A stretch of 39,970 nucleotides of DNA from Verrucomicrobiota bacterium (GTDB lineage: Bacteria > Verrucomicrobiota > Verrucomicrobiia > Opitutales > Opitutaceae), in the NCBI GenBank assembly GCA_028293565.1, contig JAQGON010000211.1, positions 1-39,970 on the forward strand, in the 5' to 3' direction. This document shows positions 32,393-39,970 of the stretch, one piece after another. Position 1 is the stretch's first letter. Each line of letters opens with the position of its first letter. The notes under the pieces are model-generated. The model did no database searches and was not told the origin of the DNA. It was given only the letters and a program-made list of their open reading frames with translations. The position numbers and the translations under genes are program-made.

Positions 32393-33694
32393 ATGTCCTC
32401 GATCTGGATTCGCAACGCCCGCGTCATCGATCCCGCCGCCCGGCGCAACGCCGTCGGCGATGTGTTCATCACGGACGGAAAATTCGTCCCGTCGCTGTCC
32501 GCCGCGGCCAGGGCCTCGGCCCGGCAGATCGCGGCGAAGGGCCTGGTCGCGTGCCCCGGGCTGGTCGACATCCATGTCCACTTCCGCGAGCCCGGCCAGA
32601 CCCACAAGGAGACGATCGCCACCGGGTCCCGCGCCGCCGCCGCCGGCGGATTCACGACGGTGGTCTGCATGCCCAACACCTCGCCGGTCGCGGACACCGC
32701 CGGCACGATCCAGTTCATCAACGACGCGACCCGGCGCGACGCGGTCGTCAAGGTGCTCCCCACCGGCTGCATCACCGTCGGCCAGAAGGGACAGGCGCTC
32801 GCCCCGATCGGCTCGCTCAAGCGCGCCGGCGCGGTCGCGATCACCGACGACGGCGACTGCGTGCAGAGCAACGAACTCATGCGGCGGGCCTGCGAGTACG
32901 CCAAGATGTTCGACCTGCCGATCATGGACCATTGCCAGGACGCCTCGCTCACGCAGGGGGCGGTGATGAACGAGGGATCCGTCTCGACGCGGCTCGGCCT
33001 CCGCGGGTGGCCGCGCGCCGCCGAGGATATCATCGTCGCGCGCGACGTCATCCTCTCCGAATACACCGGCGCCCACATCCACCTGCAGCATATCTCCTCG
33101 AAATATTCCGTCGGGATCATCCGCCGCGCGAAAGCGCGCGGCGTCCGGATCACCGCCGAGGCGACGCCGCACCACCTGGCCTTCACGGACGACGCGCTGG
33201 GGACGTACGACACCAACTTCAAGATGAACCCGCCGCTGCGCACCGTGTCCGACCGCCGGGCGATCATCGCGGGCCTGCGCGACGGCACGCTGGACTGCAT
33301 CTCGACCGACCACGCGCCCCACACCGATTACGAGAAGGACAAGGAGTTCGATTATGCGCCGAACGGAATCCTCGGCCTGGAAACCGCGCTGGCCGTCGCG
33401 CTCGACGTCCTCGTCCGCCAGGGCAAATTCAAGCTCGCGCAGGTCGTCGACCTGATGACCCGCCAGCCCGCGCGGATTCTCGGCCTTCCGGCCGGCACGC
33501 TGTCCGCGGGGGCGGCCGCGGACCTGTGCCTCTTCGATCCCCGGGAAAAATGGCGCTACAACGCCAAGGCCGGCTTCAGCAAGTCGAGCAACTCGCCGTG
33601 GCACGGACAGGAGCTCACCGGACGGGTGAAGACCACGATCGTCGACGGCCGCATTGTGTTCGCCGACGGACAGATCGCAGCCAATGACCGGTGA
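32393..33694 (+). CDS. pyrC: Dihydroorotase (multifunctional-complex type)
   Basis: Third step of UMP synthesis: cyclises carbamoyl aspartate to dihydroorotate. The 433-residue amidohydrolase has the zinc motif H61-V-H63-F-R (DIHVHFREPGQTH), MPNTSPV, EATPHHLAF and the catalytic Asp in STDHAPHT. Start ATG 32393; the TTG three bases before is possible. Length and motifs fit the class that assembles with PyrB in many bacteria. The 3' end overlaps the next gene by 11 bases (33684-33694), showing continued co-transcription. Confidence 0.95.
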   Translation: MSSIWIRNARVIDPAARRNAVGDVFITDGKFVPSLSAAARASARQIAAKGLVACPGLVDIHVHFREPGQTHKETIATGSRAAAAGGFTTVVCMPNTSPVADTAGTIQFINDATRRDAVVKVLPTGCITVGQKGQALAPIGSLKRAGAVAITDDGDCVQSNELMRRACEYAKMFDLPIMDHCQDASLTQGAVMNEGSVSTRLGLRGWPRAAEDIIVARDVILSEYTGAHIHLQHISSKYSVGIIRRAKARGVRITAEATPHHLAFTDDALGTYDTNFKMNPPLRTVSDRRAIIAGLRDGTLDCISTDHAPHTDYEKDKEFDYAPNGILGLETALAVALDVLVRQGKFKLAQVVDLMTRQPARILGLPAGTLSAGAAADLCLFDPREKWRYNAKAGFSKSSNSPWHGQELTGRVKTTIVDGRIVFADGQIAANDR

Positions 33695-35765
33695 GGCGGG
33701 GCCCCGGGCGATCCCGCCGCGCGCGACCTTCGCGCTCTTCGCCGCGGTGCTCGTGCTGCACTTCATCGCGGCCACCGTCGGCTGGCGCCACGGCATGTTG
33801 CCGGGCAACACGTTTCGGCAGGCCCAGACCGCCGTCAGCACGCTGTTCATCCAGCGGGACGGGGATTTCTCGCTCGCCTATCCGACGCCCGTTCTTGGGA
33901 AGCCGTGGTCGGTGCCGATGGAGTTTCCCCTCTATGAGTGGACGGTCGCGGGATTGAACCATCTCACCGGCGGGCCGCTGGTCGAAACCGCGCGCTTCGT
34001 CTCGCTGCTCTGTTTTTACCTGGCGCTGCCGGCCCTCTGGCTGCTGCTGCGCGAATCCGGCATCGACCCCGCGCGGCGCTGGCTGGCGCTGGCGTTCGTG
34101 CCGGCCATCCCGATCCACATTTATTATTCCCGCGCGTTCCTGATCGAATCGATGGCGCTCATGTTTGCCTGCTGGTTCCTCGCGGCGATCGTCGCCGGCC
34201 TGAATCGCCGTCATCGCGGCTGGCTGACCCTCGCGGCCGCCGCCGGCGTCGGGGCCGCCCTCGTGAAAATCACCACGCTGCTGCTGTTCCTCGTTCCAGC
34301 GGCTGCGGTTGTCGTGCTGCCGGGATGGACGGCGAGAGTATCTCCCTCGCTCCCGCTCGCCCCGGCGGCCCGTCGCGATCGTGTGTGGCTGGCGGCGGCG
34401 ACGCTCGCCGCGCCGTTCGCCGCCGTCATCGCGTGGGTGCTTTATACGGACAAGATCAAGGCGCTCAATCCCGCGGCCGACATGCTCCGCTCCGGCGCGC
34501 AGCGCACTTATAATTTCGGACACTTCGCGGACCGGTTCTCGGCCGATTACTGGCCGCGGTGGCTGAACCTCGCTTCCCACGCGGTGGTGCACCCGGCGGT
34601 TTTTTCCGGCGCCGTCGTCGTCGGAATCTTTGGTCCGCGTCAATGGCGCGGGCCGATCTGGTGCGGGCTCGCGCTGTTCTGCCTCGGGCCCGCGGTGTTT
34701 CCGTTTCTCTATGCGTGGCACGACTATTATTATTTCGCGAACGCGGTGTTCCTCGCCTGCGCCTTGGGAATCGCGGCCATCGCGCTGCTCGACAGCCGCC
34801 TGCCGCGTTTCCTCGGAGCCGGCCTGATCGTCGCCGCGCTGGCGCTGCAGGGACGCCTTTACTGGAGCCACTACCTGCCTGAACAGCGCGTGGCGGGCAA
34901 CGGCGACAGCGGCCTGACCCAGTTTCTTTTCGACCTCACGGACGAGAACGACGTCATCGTCGTCGCCGGCCAGGACTGGAATTCCATGGTCCCCTGGTCG
35001 GCCCGTCGCCGCGCCCTCATGATCCGGCGCGGTTTCGAATTCAACCCGCCCTACCTCGAGCAGGCCTTCGGAAACCTGGCCGGCGAATTCACCGCCGCCC
35101 TGATCCTGACCGGCGACACGCGCGACAACGCCGCGCTGCTCCGTCTCGCGGAGTCGAAGCTCAATCTTCATCCGGAGCCCTTTGCCGAATTTCTCGATTC
35201 CACCGTGTACGTGAACCGCTCGCTGCGCGACGAGTGGTCCGCCCGCGCGCCGTTCTCCTATGACCGGCTTCGCGTCCTCCATCGCAACGAACAGGCCGCG
35301 CCGCTGCTGGCCCGCGACGTGGCCGCGCTGCACAGCCGCTCGGTGTTTGGCCGCATGCATCCGCGGCCGGTTCGCTTCGAGGTCCCGTTCGGCCTTTCGA
35401 CCTTCTGGCCGACGCCGGACTTTGTGCTCAACGCCCACGCGACCACCCGCCTCTGGTTCGATCCCAGCGCCGGGCCGCATCGGGCAAGGATCGAATTCGG
35501 AATCCTCGACGCCGCGTGGCAGGGCGCCAACAGGACCGACGGCGTGGAATTCGTCGCGGAGGTGGAGCGCAAGGGAGAACCCGCCCGGAGAGTCTGGAGC
35601 CGCCTGCTCGATCCGGCGAAAGTCGCGGCCGACCGCGGTGAGCAAGCCGCGGAATTCGATTTCGAAATGCCCCCGGAAGCCCGCCTGAAATTGAGCACCC
35701 TGCCCGGCCCGAGCGGAATCAATTCCTACGATTGGGCGTATGTCGCGAGCTTCACGCTCAAATAG
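33684..35765 (+). CDS. Polytopic GT-C-like glycosyltransferase with C-terminal soluble domain
   Basis: The 693-residue membrane protein starts at ATG 33684, 11 bases before the pyrC stop. The N-terminal half has about ten hydrophobic helices (first about 14-29). The loop after the first helix carries TFRQAQTAVST and FSLAYPTPVLGKPWSVPMEF, like the catalytic loop of ArnT/PMT-type (GT-C fold) glycosyltransferases, which use lipid-linked sugars at the outer face of the inner membrane. Further landmarks are YYSRAFLIESMALMF and AWHDYYYFANAVFLA. After the last helix (about residue 400) comes a soluble part, ending in a beta-rich stretch (about 570-693) that could be a carbohydrate-binding or jelly-roll domain. 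Donor and acceptor are unknown. Association with pyr genes may be positional only. Confidence 0.72.
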   Translation: MTGEAGPRAIPPRATFALFAAVLVLHFIAATVGWRHGMLPGNTFRQAQTAVSTLFIQRDGDFSLAYPTPVLGKPWSVPMEFPLYEWTVAGLNHLTGGPLVETARFVSLLCFYLALPALWLLLRESGIDPARRWLALAFVPAIPIHIYYSRAFLIESMALMFACWFLAAIVAGLNRRHRGWLTLAAAAGVGAALVKITTLLLFLVPAAAVVVLPGWTARVSPSLPLAPAARRDRVWLAAATLAAPFAAVIAWVLYTDKIKALNPAADMLRSGAQRTYNFGHFADRFSADYWPRWLNLASHAVVHPAVFSGAVVVGIFGPRQWRGPIWCGLALFCLGPAVFPFLYAWHDYYYFANAVFLACALGIAAIALLDSRLPRFLGAGLIVAALALQGRLYWSHYLPEQRVAGNGDSGLTQFLFDLTDENDVIVVAGQDWNSMVPWSARRRALMIRRGFEFNPPYLEQAFGNLAGEFTAALILTGDTRDNAALLRLAESKLNLHPEPFAEFLDSTVYVNRSLRDEWSARAPFSYDRLRVLHRNEQAAPLLARDVAALHSRSVFGRMHPRPVRFEVPFGLSTFWPTPDFVLNAHATTRLWFDPSAGPHRARIEFGILDAAWQGANRTDGVEFVAEVERKGEPARRVWSRLLDPAKVAADRGEQAAEFDFEMPPEARLKLSTLPGPSGINSYDWAYVASFTLK

Positions 35766-35875
35766 GTGAAGCACGCCACCCCCGGCGCGCTCGAGAGTCC
35801 GCGCTTTGGAGCCGGCCTGAACTGCTCGAACAGCTGCGTTGCACGGCCCCGGCTTTTCGTCCGCACTCTTCGCCC

Positions 35876-36682
35876 ATGTCGTCCTCCGCCGAGTTCACGA
35901 TCGTCGCCGTGCAGCTGGCCGTGCTGATTTTTGGGACGATGCTGCTCTGGCGGCTCGGCCTGTCGGCCCGCGCGCGCCGCATCGCGCCGGCGCTCGGCGC
36001 CTGGGACGTGTCGGTGGCGGATTTCTTCTTCTTTATCTGGTTTGTCGTCGCCGGCGGCTGCATCGGCCCCGCTCTCATGGGATTGTGGTTCAAGCGCCAC
36101 CCGTTCGACACGGACGTCCGGGTGATCCTGAGCACGGCGGTCTTTCAGCTCGGGATGTTCGGCGGCGTCCTCGCGTATCACCTGGGTTTCAGGCGGCGGC
36201 CCGAATCCCCCGCCGAGCACGGCGGGCGACCCGTGCTCGCCGGCGTCGCGACGTATCTGATTTCGCTCCCGGTGGTGCTCGTGGTCAGCCTCGTCTGGAT
36301 CGGGCTGCTGAAGCTCTGCCAGGTCGCGACGCCGCAGCAGGAGGCCATCGACATCCTGCGGAACACCGGCAACACGCTCCCGCTGACCGTCCTGCTGGCC
36401 TGCGCCCTGGTCATCGCCCCCGTCACCGAGGAACTGATTTTCCGCGCCGGGATTTTCCGCTACGCGCGGACGCGGCTCCCGCGCTGGGCCGCGCTGCTCC
36501 TCCCGGCGAGCCTGTTCGGCGCGATGCACGCCAACCTCGCCAGCTTCGCCCCCCTCGTCGCGCTGGGAGTCGTGTATTCGCTCGCGTACGAGCGCACCGG
36601 CCGGATCACCACCACCATCGTGGCGCACTCGCTCTTCAATGCGACGACCACCGTCCTCGTCCTCGCCGGTCTCGACGTATGA
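35876..36682 (+). CDS. CPBP family intramembrane metalloprotease
   Basis: The 268-residue polytopic membrane protein starts at ATG 35876 (MSSSAEFT). It carries the three CPBP (type II CAAX prenyl protease/Rce1-like, ABI) motifs: E185-E186-x3-R190 in APVTEELIFRAG, FxxxH ending at His218 (LFGAMHANL) and HSLFN (251-255). About seven hydrophobic segments. Bacterial members cleave membrane-embedded peptides or protect against bacteriocins; the substrate here is unknown. It lies 55 bases upstream of thiL on the same strand. Confidence 0.9.
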   Translation: MSSSAEFTIVAVQLAVLIFGTMLLWRLGLSARARRIAPALGAWDVSVADFFFFIWFVVAGGCIGPALMGLWFKRHPFDTDVRVILSTAVFQLGMFGGVLAYHLGFRRRPESPAEHGGRPVLAGVATYLISLPVVLVVSLVWIGLLKLCQVATPQQEAIDILRNTGNTLPLTVLLACALVIAPVTEELIFRAGIFRYARTRLPRWAALLLPASLFGAMHANLASFAPLVALGVVYSLAYERTGRITTTIVAHSLFNATTTVLVLAGLDV

Positions 36683-36737
36683 ACCGGGCTCCGCGCCATT
36701 TCCTGTTTCCGCCCGCGCGCACCTGACCGCGCCCATC

Positions 36738-37712
36738 GTGCATCCCTTCACCCGCATTCCGGCCCAGGCTGTCTCCGCCCTCGGCGAGGAAAAACTCATC
36801 GCCGAAATCCGGCGCTGGCTCGGCCGCGCGTCGCCGCGCGCGCCGTTCGGGATCGGTGACGACTGCGCCGTCCTTCCGCCGTCCCGCGGGCGCCAGCTGA
36901 TCACCGTCGATCCCGTGATCTACGGCCAGCACTTCGACGACGAGGTGCCGCCGCGCGCCGTCGGCGCGAAACTGTTCAAGCGCAACCTGAGCGACCTCGC
37001 CGCGATGGGAGGACGCCCCACGGCCGGAGTCCTGGCGCTGACGCTCGATGCGGGGGTCAGCCGGAAATGGCTCGAGGAATTTTACCGCGGACTCGCCGCG
37101 TGCGCGCGGAAGCATCGCGTGATGATTGTCGGCGGCGACGTCGCCCAGTCCGACGGTGTCGTCGCGGCCAGCCTCACGCTGCTCGGCGAAGCCGCGGGCG
37201 AACGGGTCGTGACGCGCCAGGGCGCCCGCGTCGGCGACAGGATTTATGTGACCGGGCGCCTCGGGAACAGCCTCCGCAGCCGGCATCATTTTCGTTTTTC
37301 GCCGCGTCTCGCGGAGGGCGCCTGGCTCGCGGCGCACCTCGGAGTCCGGGCGATGATGGACGTGAGCGACGGCCTGGCGAAGGACCTCCGCGCGCTCACG
37401 CCGCGCGCCGGACTGGCCGCGCTGGATCCCTCCTCGATCCCGCGTCGTGCCGGCGCGACATTGAAGTCCGCGCTGAGCGACGGCGAAGACTACGAGCTGG
37501 CCTTCGCCTTTGACCGGCGCGCCGACGCCGGCGCCTTCGAGCAAAAATGGCGGCGCGCCTTCCCGCGCACCCCGCTGACGCTGATCGGACGTTTCGTGTG
37601 CGCCGGAAAGGCGCCCGCCGGATCCGTCGATCTCGCGCAGTTTCACGGCTACGAACACCTCGACGCATTTCGGAAGCCGGCGGACCGGCGCCGCGGACGG
37701 GTCTTGTCATGA
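36738..37712 (+). CDS. thiL: Thiamine-monophosphate kinase
   Basis: Last step of thiamine diphosphate synthesis: ATP-dependent phosphorylation of thiamine monophosphate. The 324-residue product from GTG 36738 (MHPFTRIPAQAV) has the AIR-synthase-like fold with FGIGDDCAVL (37-46), NLSDLAAMGGRP (83-94), MIVGGDVAQSDG and MMDVSDGLAKDL. The ATP and metal site is intact. The conserved Asp-rich segment reads TVDPVIYGQHF rather than the more usual form with a Met or Leu. Its stop overlaps the tsaE ATG by 4 bases (37709-37712), so thiL-tsaE are translationally coupled. Confidence 0.93.
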   Translation: MHPFTRIPAQAVSALGEEKLIAEIRRWLGRASPRAPFGIGDDCAVLPPSRGRQLITVDPVIYGQHFDDEVPPRAVGAKLFKRNLSDLAAMGGRPTAGVLALTLDAGVSRKWLEEFYRGLAACARKHRVMIVGGDVAQSDGVVAASLTLLGEAAGERVVTRQGARVGDRIYVTGRLGNSLRSRHHFRFSPRLAEGAWLAAHLGVRAMMDVSDGLAKDLRALTPRAGLAALDPSSIPRRAGATLKSALSDGEDYELAFAFDRRADAGAFEQKWRRAFPRTPLTLIGRFVCAGKAPAGSVDLAQFHGYEHLDAFRKPADRRRGRVLS

Positions 37713-38149
37713 CCGTCGGCGAAAAACTGCGGGCGGGAATCACCACGCTCTCCGCGGAGGAGACGCGTTCGATCGCCCGTCAATTCGCCGCCGAGCTGTC
37801 GCCGGACTGCACGCTCGCGCTCCACGGAAATCTCGGCGTGGGCAAGACCACGTTCGTGCAGGGGCTCGCGCAGGGCATCGGCGTCGCGGAGCCGGTGACG
37901 AGTCCGACCTTCAACATTTACACCGTCCATCGCGGGCTGAACGGCCGGACCCTGGTGCATCTCGACGCCTATCGTCTGGAAGGACCGGCGCAGGTGGAAG
38001 ACCTGCTGCTGGAGGATTTTCTCACGCCGCCCTGGTGGCTGGCGGTCGAGTGGCCGGAAAAAATCGCGGAGTGGCTTCCGGCGAATGCGCTCCACCTCGA
38101 CCTGGGCATTGACGCCGGCGAACGCCACACACTCCGGCTGCGCGGCTAG
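37709..38149 (+). CDS. tsaE: tRNA t6A biosynthesis ATPase TsaE
   Basis: The small P-loop ATPase works with TsaB and TsaD to attach threonylcarbamoyl to A37 of ANN-decoding tRNAs. The 146-residue product has Walker [12 protein letters not shown] (39-49), [19 protein letters not shown] and the VEWPEKI segment. ATG 37709 overlaps the thiL stop. Full length for the family. The rest of the t6A genes are not in the window. Confidence 0.95.
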   Translation: MTVGEKLRAGITTLSAEETRSIARQFAAELSPDCTLALHGNLGVGKTTFVQGLAQGIGVAEPVTSPTFNIYTVHRGLNGRTLVHLDAYRLEGPAQVEDLLLEDFLTPPWWLAVEWPEKIAEWLPANALHLDLGIDAGERHTLRLRG

Positions 38150-38178
38150 CCGGCAGTCCGGAGCGTCCCACTTCCGCG

Positions 38179-38294
38179 GGTGGAATGCGTTGTCGCAGAC
38201 CCTGAGCTTGTCGAACGGGCCCTCAACGCGTTGGGGCTCCGTCGACCACCAAGGTCCGCTCGCACCGCCAGCGCATTGAGGCCCGTTCGCTACC
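38179..38294. repeat. MITE-like intergenic repeat, copy F (long form with nested insert)
   Basis: Starts GGTGGAATGCGTTG and contains the insert ACCCTGAGCTTGTCGAACGG (38199-38218) in the left hairpin loop, followed by CAACGCGTTGG. The right end (CAGCGCATTGAGGCCCGTTC) is degenerate. It separates the convergent tsaE and RG-rich protein genes and may help to end transcription. Confidence 0.65.
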
Positions 38295-38300
38295 CGCCGA

Positions 38301-39970
38301 TCAATCGGTGTGACTCGCCGTTTCGGCAGCGGGCGCTGCGGGCATGGCAGGGATTTCCGCCGGAGCCGGTGCGTCGCTGGCTTTCCCCTCGAATGGAGGG
38401 ACCGAAACCGGAGCCTCCGGAAAGTTCTCGGGATCGTGTTCCTCGGCCTCGACCTCCTTCTTCCGCGCCTCGGCCATCGGCGGCGGGGCAAACAGCCGGC
38501 CGTCGATGAACTCGGTGACGTAGCCCTCGGTCACGAGCCACCGCAGGTCTCCCTGCATCCGGGCGATCTTCGCGCGGTCGTCGATCGAGAGCAACGGCTC
38601 GGCGGCGGGCGCCGCCTCGGCCGGGGCCTCCCCGGCGACGGACGGCTTCGCCGGCGCCGGCAGCTTGATTCCGAGGAACTTCGTGATGAGCTCGCTCGCG
38701 CGGATCATCGGGTGCGCCTCGATGAATGAAATCAGCGCGCCGATGCTCTCGGCGAACGTCTGGCCGGGCACGCGGAATTTCCGCTTCACCGCGCAGACGT
38801 AGGAAATGCCCTTCGAACCCTTCTTGAAGATCGTGAAGCGTTCGCGGCGCAGGCGGCCCCGGAGCGCATTCGCGGTGTCGAGGGGGAACCGGCGCTGGCG
38901 TTCGAGCGCGCCCTCGGTGGCCCGGCGAATTTCGCCGGGCGGCAACGCCTCGGCGATCTTGCCGTGGAAACGGGCCGACTCGACCTGGCGGACCACCTTG
39001 TCGCGCGCGTTCGCCAGCAGGAAGGTCCGGGCTTCCTCCAGCGTGTCGAACGTCGTGGGCGCCGGCGCCGTGATGGGGGCGGCCACCGGCGGCGTCGCAG
39101 CAGAATCGGCGGGAGCGAGCGAAGGAGCGGACGCGGTTTCGACCGTCGCCGCGGGTTCAACCGCCGCCACAGGTTCGGCAGCCGGTGCGGGGATTGCGGT
39201 CGGGATTTCCGCCGTGGATTCCTCCGTCGACGCCGGCGATTCGCCGGTGGGAGCCGTTTTTGGCGCCTTGCCCGGCGGCTTCCACGCGTACCGCGTGGCC
39301 TTCTTCATTTTTTCCAGCCACTGCGCGACGACCTCGGGGTCGCGGATCGTCTCGATCCGGCTCCGGTAAGCCTCGAGCGGCATGCCGCGGATCCGCGCGG
39401 CGTGGTGCTGCTGCACAATCTGGTTGTAACGGTGATAATTCGGCGGCCCAAGCAGTTCGCCCGTGACCGTGCATTTATTGATGACGAGGAAGTTTCCCTT
39501 CGGCGGCTCGATCTCGACCTCGGCGCGCTCGAAAAACTTGTCGAGGTGCGTGCTGAGCACGTGGGCGATGGCGGCCTCGTCCGTCTCGAACGGGAGTCCA
39601 TCGGGCACCGAAACGGAAATCGGGGCAGGCTTGGCGTCGCCGGCGGCGGCCTTTCGTGTCAGGACGACGACGAAGCGGTCGAGCTTGTCGATCACGGTGC
39701 GCGCGATCTCGAAGAGCTCGATCGTGCGGCACGAGGTGCGGATCGTCTTCGCCAAAGCGGCAAAACTCGTGTCCTCGGGATAAAACGTCGCCGCGAAATA
39801 TGGGCTGTCGTAGAGGCCGCGATCCGGCGGCTCGCCGCGGTCGGCGTAGCGCGAGGCGCCGCGATCACCCGCAGGGCCGCCGTCGCGGCGCGGTCCGCCG
39901 GCATAAGCCGGCCGGCGCTCGCCGCCCGGTCGCCGTTCGCCGGCGTAGTCGCGGCGTTCCGGCGCGCCTG
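38301..39970 (-). CDS. RG-rich protein of unknown function (5' end outside window)
   Basis: The frame is open to the window edge: 71 codons upstream of the TTG at 39755 read without a stop, giving at least 555 residues. The visible N-terminus is low-complexity and arginine/glycine-rich (RRDYAGERRPGGERRPAYAG type), as in RGG-box RNA-binding tails. An ordered region follows (SPYFAATFYPEDTSFAALAK to about WLEKMKKATRYAWKPP), then an Ala/Pro/Glu linker of about 75 residues. A second ordered region (FDTLEEARTFLLANARDKVV to WLVTEGYVTEFIDGRLFAPP) ends with an acidic Pro/Ala tail. The second part has a winged-helix-like look, but I cannot name a family. No membrane segment. An RNA- or DNA-binding role is a guess from composition. 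Confidence 0.72.
   Translation of the reverse strand, partial: GAPERRDYAGERRPGGERRPAYAGGPRRDGGPAGDRGASRYADRGEPPDRGLYDSPYFAATFYPEDTSFAALAKTIRTSCRTIELFEIARTVIDKLDRFVVVLTRKAAAGDAKPAPISVSVPDGLPFETDEAAIAHVLSTHLDKFFERAEVEIEPPKGNFLVINKCTVTGELLGPPNYHRYNQIVQQHHAARIRGMPLEAYRSRIETIRDPEVVAQWLEKMKKATRYAWKPPGKAPKTAPTGESPASTEESTAEIPTAIPAPAAEPVAAVEPAATVETASAPSLAPADSAATPPVAAPITAPAPTTFDTLEEARTFLLANARDKVVRQVESARFHGKIAEALPPGEIRRATEGALERQRRFPLDTANALRGRLRRERFTIFKKGSKGISYVCAVKRKFRVPGQTFAESIGALISFIEAHPMIRASELITKFLGIKLPAPAKPSVAGEAPAEAAPAAEPLLSIDDRAKIARMQGDLRWLVTEGYVTEFIDGRLFAPPPMAEARKKEVEAEEHDPENFPEAPVSVPPFEGKASDAPAPAEIPAMPAAPAAETASHTD

Overview
The window looks like about 40 kb of chromosome from a Verrucomicrobia bacterium, most probably of the family Opitutaceae. 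This rests on the high G+C content (roughly two thirds by eye), the PhoH-PgpH-YbeY order, the presence of both RNase HII and RNase HIII, secreted proteins ending in a C-terminal module I associate with this group, and many hairpin-forming intergenic repeats. No rRNA, tRNA, CRISPR array, transposase, integrase or phage gene was seen. Species-level placement is inference.

Layout. 1-2010: 3' part of an M16 peptidase gene, with a convergent small conserved gene (1993-2337). 2440-4352, minus: fabF behind a TetR regulator with its own promoter and operator. 4546-9190, plus: HIT protein, phoH, pgpH (c-di-AMP phosphodiesterase-like) and ybeY, a nucleotide/rRNA-processing cluster. 9191-10765: a repeat-rich stretch around a secreted Ig-like protein gene. 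10766-14839, plus: DUF502 membrane protein, a RecO-like protein, and an Fe-S helicase fused to a PD-(D/E)XK nuclease domain. 14974-23613, minus: seven co-oriented genes, in transcription order a small toxin-antitoxin-like pair, rnhB, a heparinase II/III-like lyase, a soluble PAS histidine kinase, a GH2 beta-mannosidase-like enzyme and a TIM-barrel sugar isomerase. 23693-24700, minus: rnhC, divergent from mutY (24814-25896). 26068-30378: a 1436-residue secreted subtilase with a beta-propeller. 30765-35765: pyrR-pyrB-pyrC plus a polytopic glycosyltransferase-like protein. 35876-38149: CPBP protease, thiL, tsaE. 38301-39970, minus: 5'-truncated gene for an RG-rich protein of unknown function.

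How the genes fit together. Housekeeping functions dominate: pyrimidine synthesis, thiamine diphosphate, t6A tRNA modification, 16S rRNA maturation, c-di-AMP turnover, and removal of RNA and 8-oxoG mispairs from DNA. The heparinase/kinase/GH2/isomerase block looks like a small polysaccharide-degradation locus. The subtilase and the Ig-like protein share a C-terminal module.

The strongest non-standard signal is between the genes. Several repeat families occur: (i) 90-120 bp MITE-like units with terminal inverted repeats whose stems co-vary between copies, three of them carrying another repeat inside a hairpin loop; (ii) inverted repeats whose arms have a 9-nt period; (iii) degenerate 7-nt arrays at gene junctions, one of which encodes the PyrR C-terminus; (iv) CACGGG-type hairpins, including a perfect 25-bp inverted repeat.
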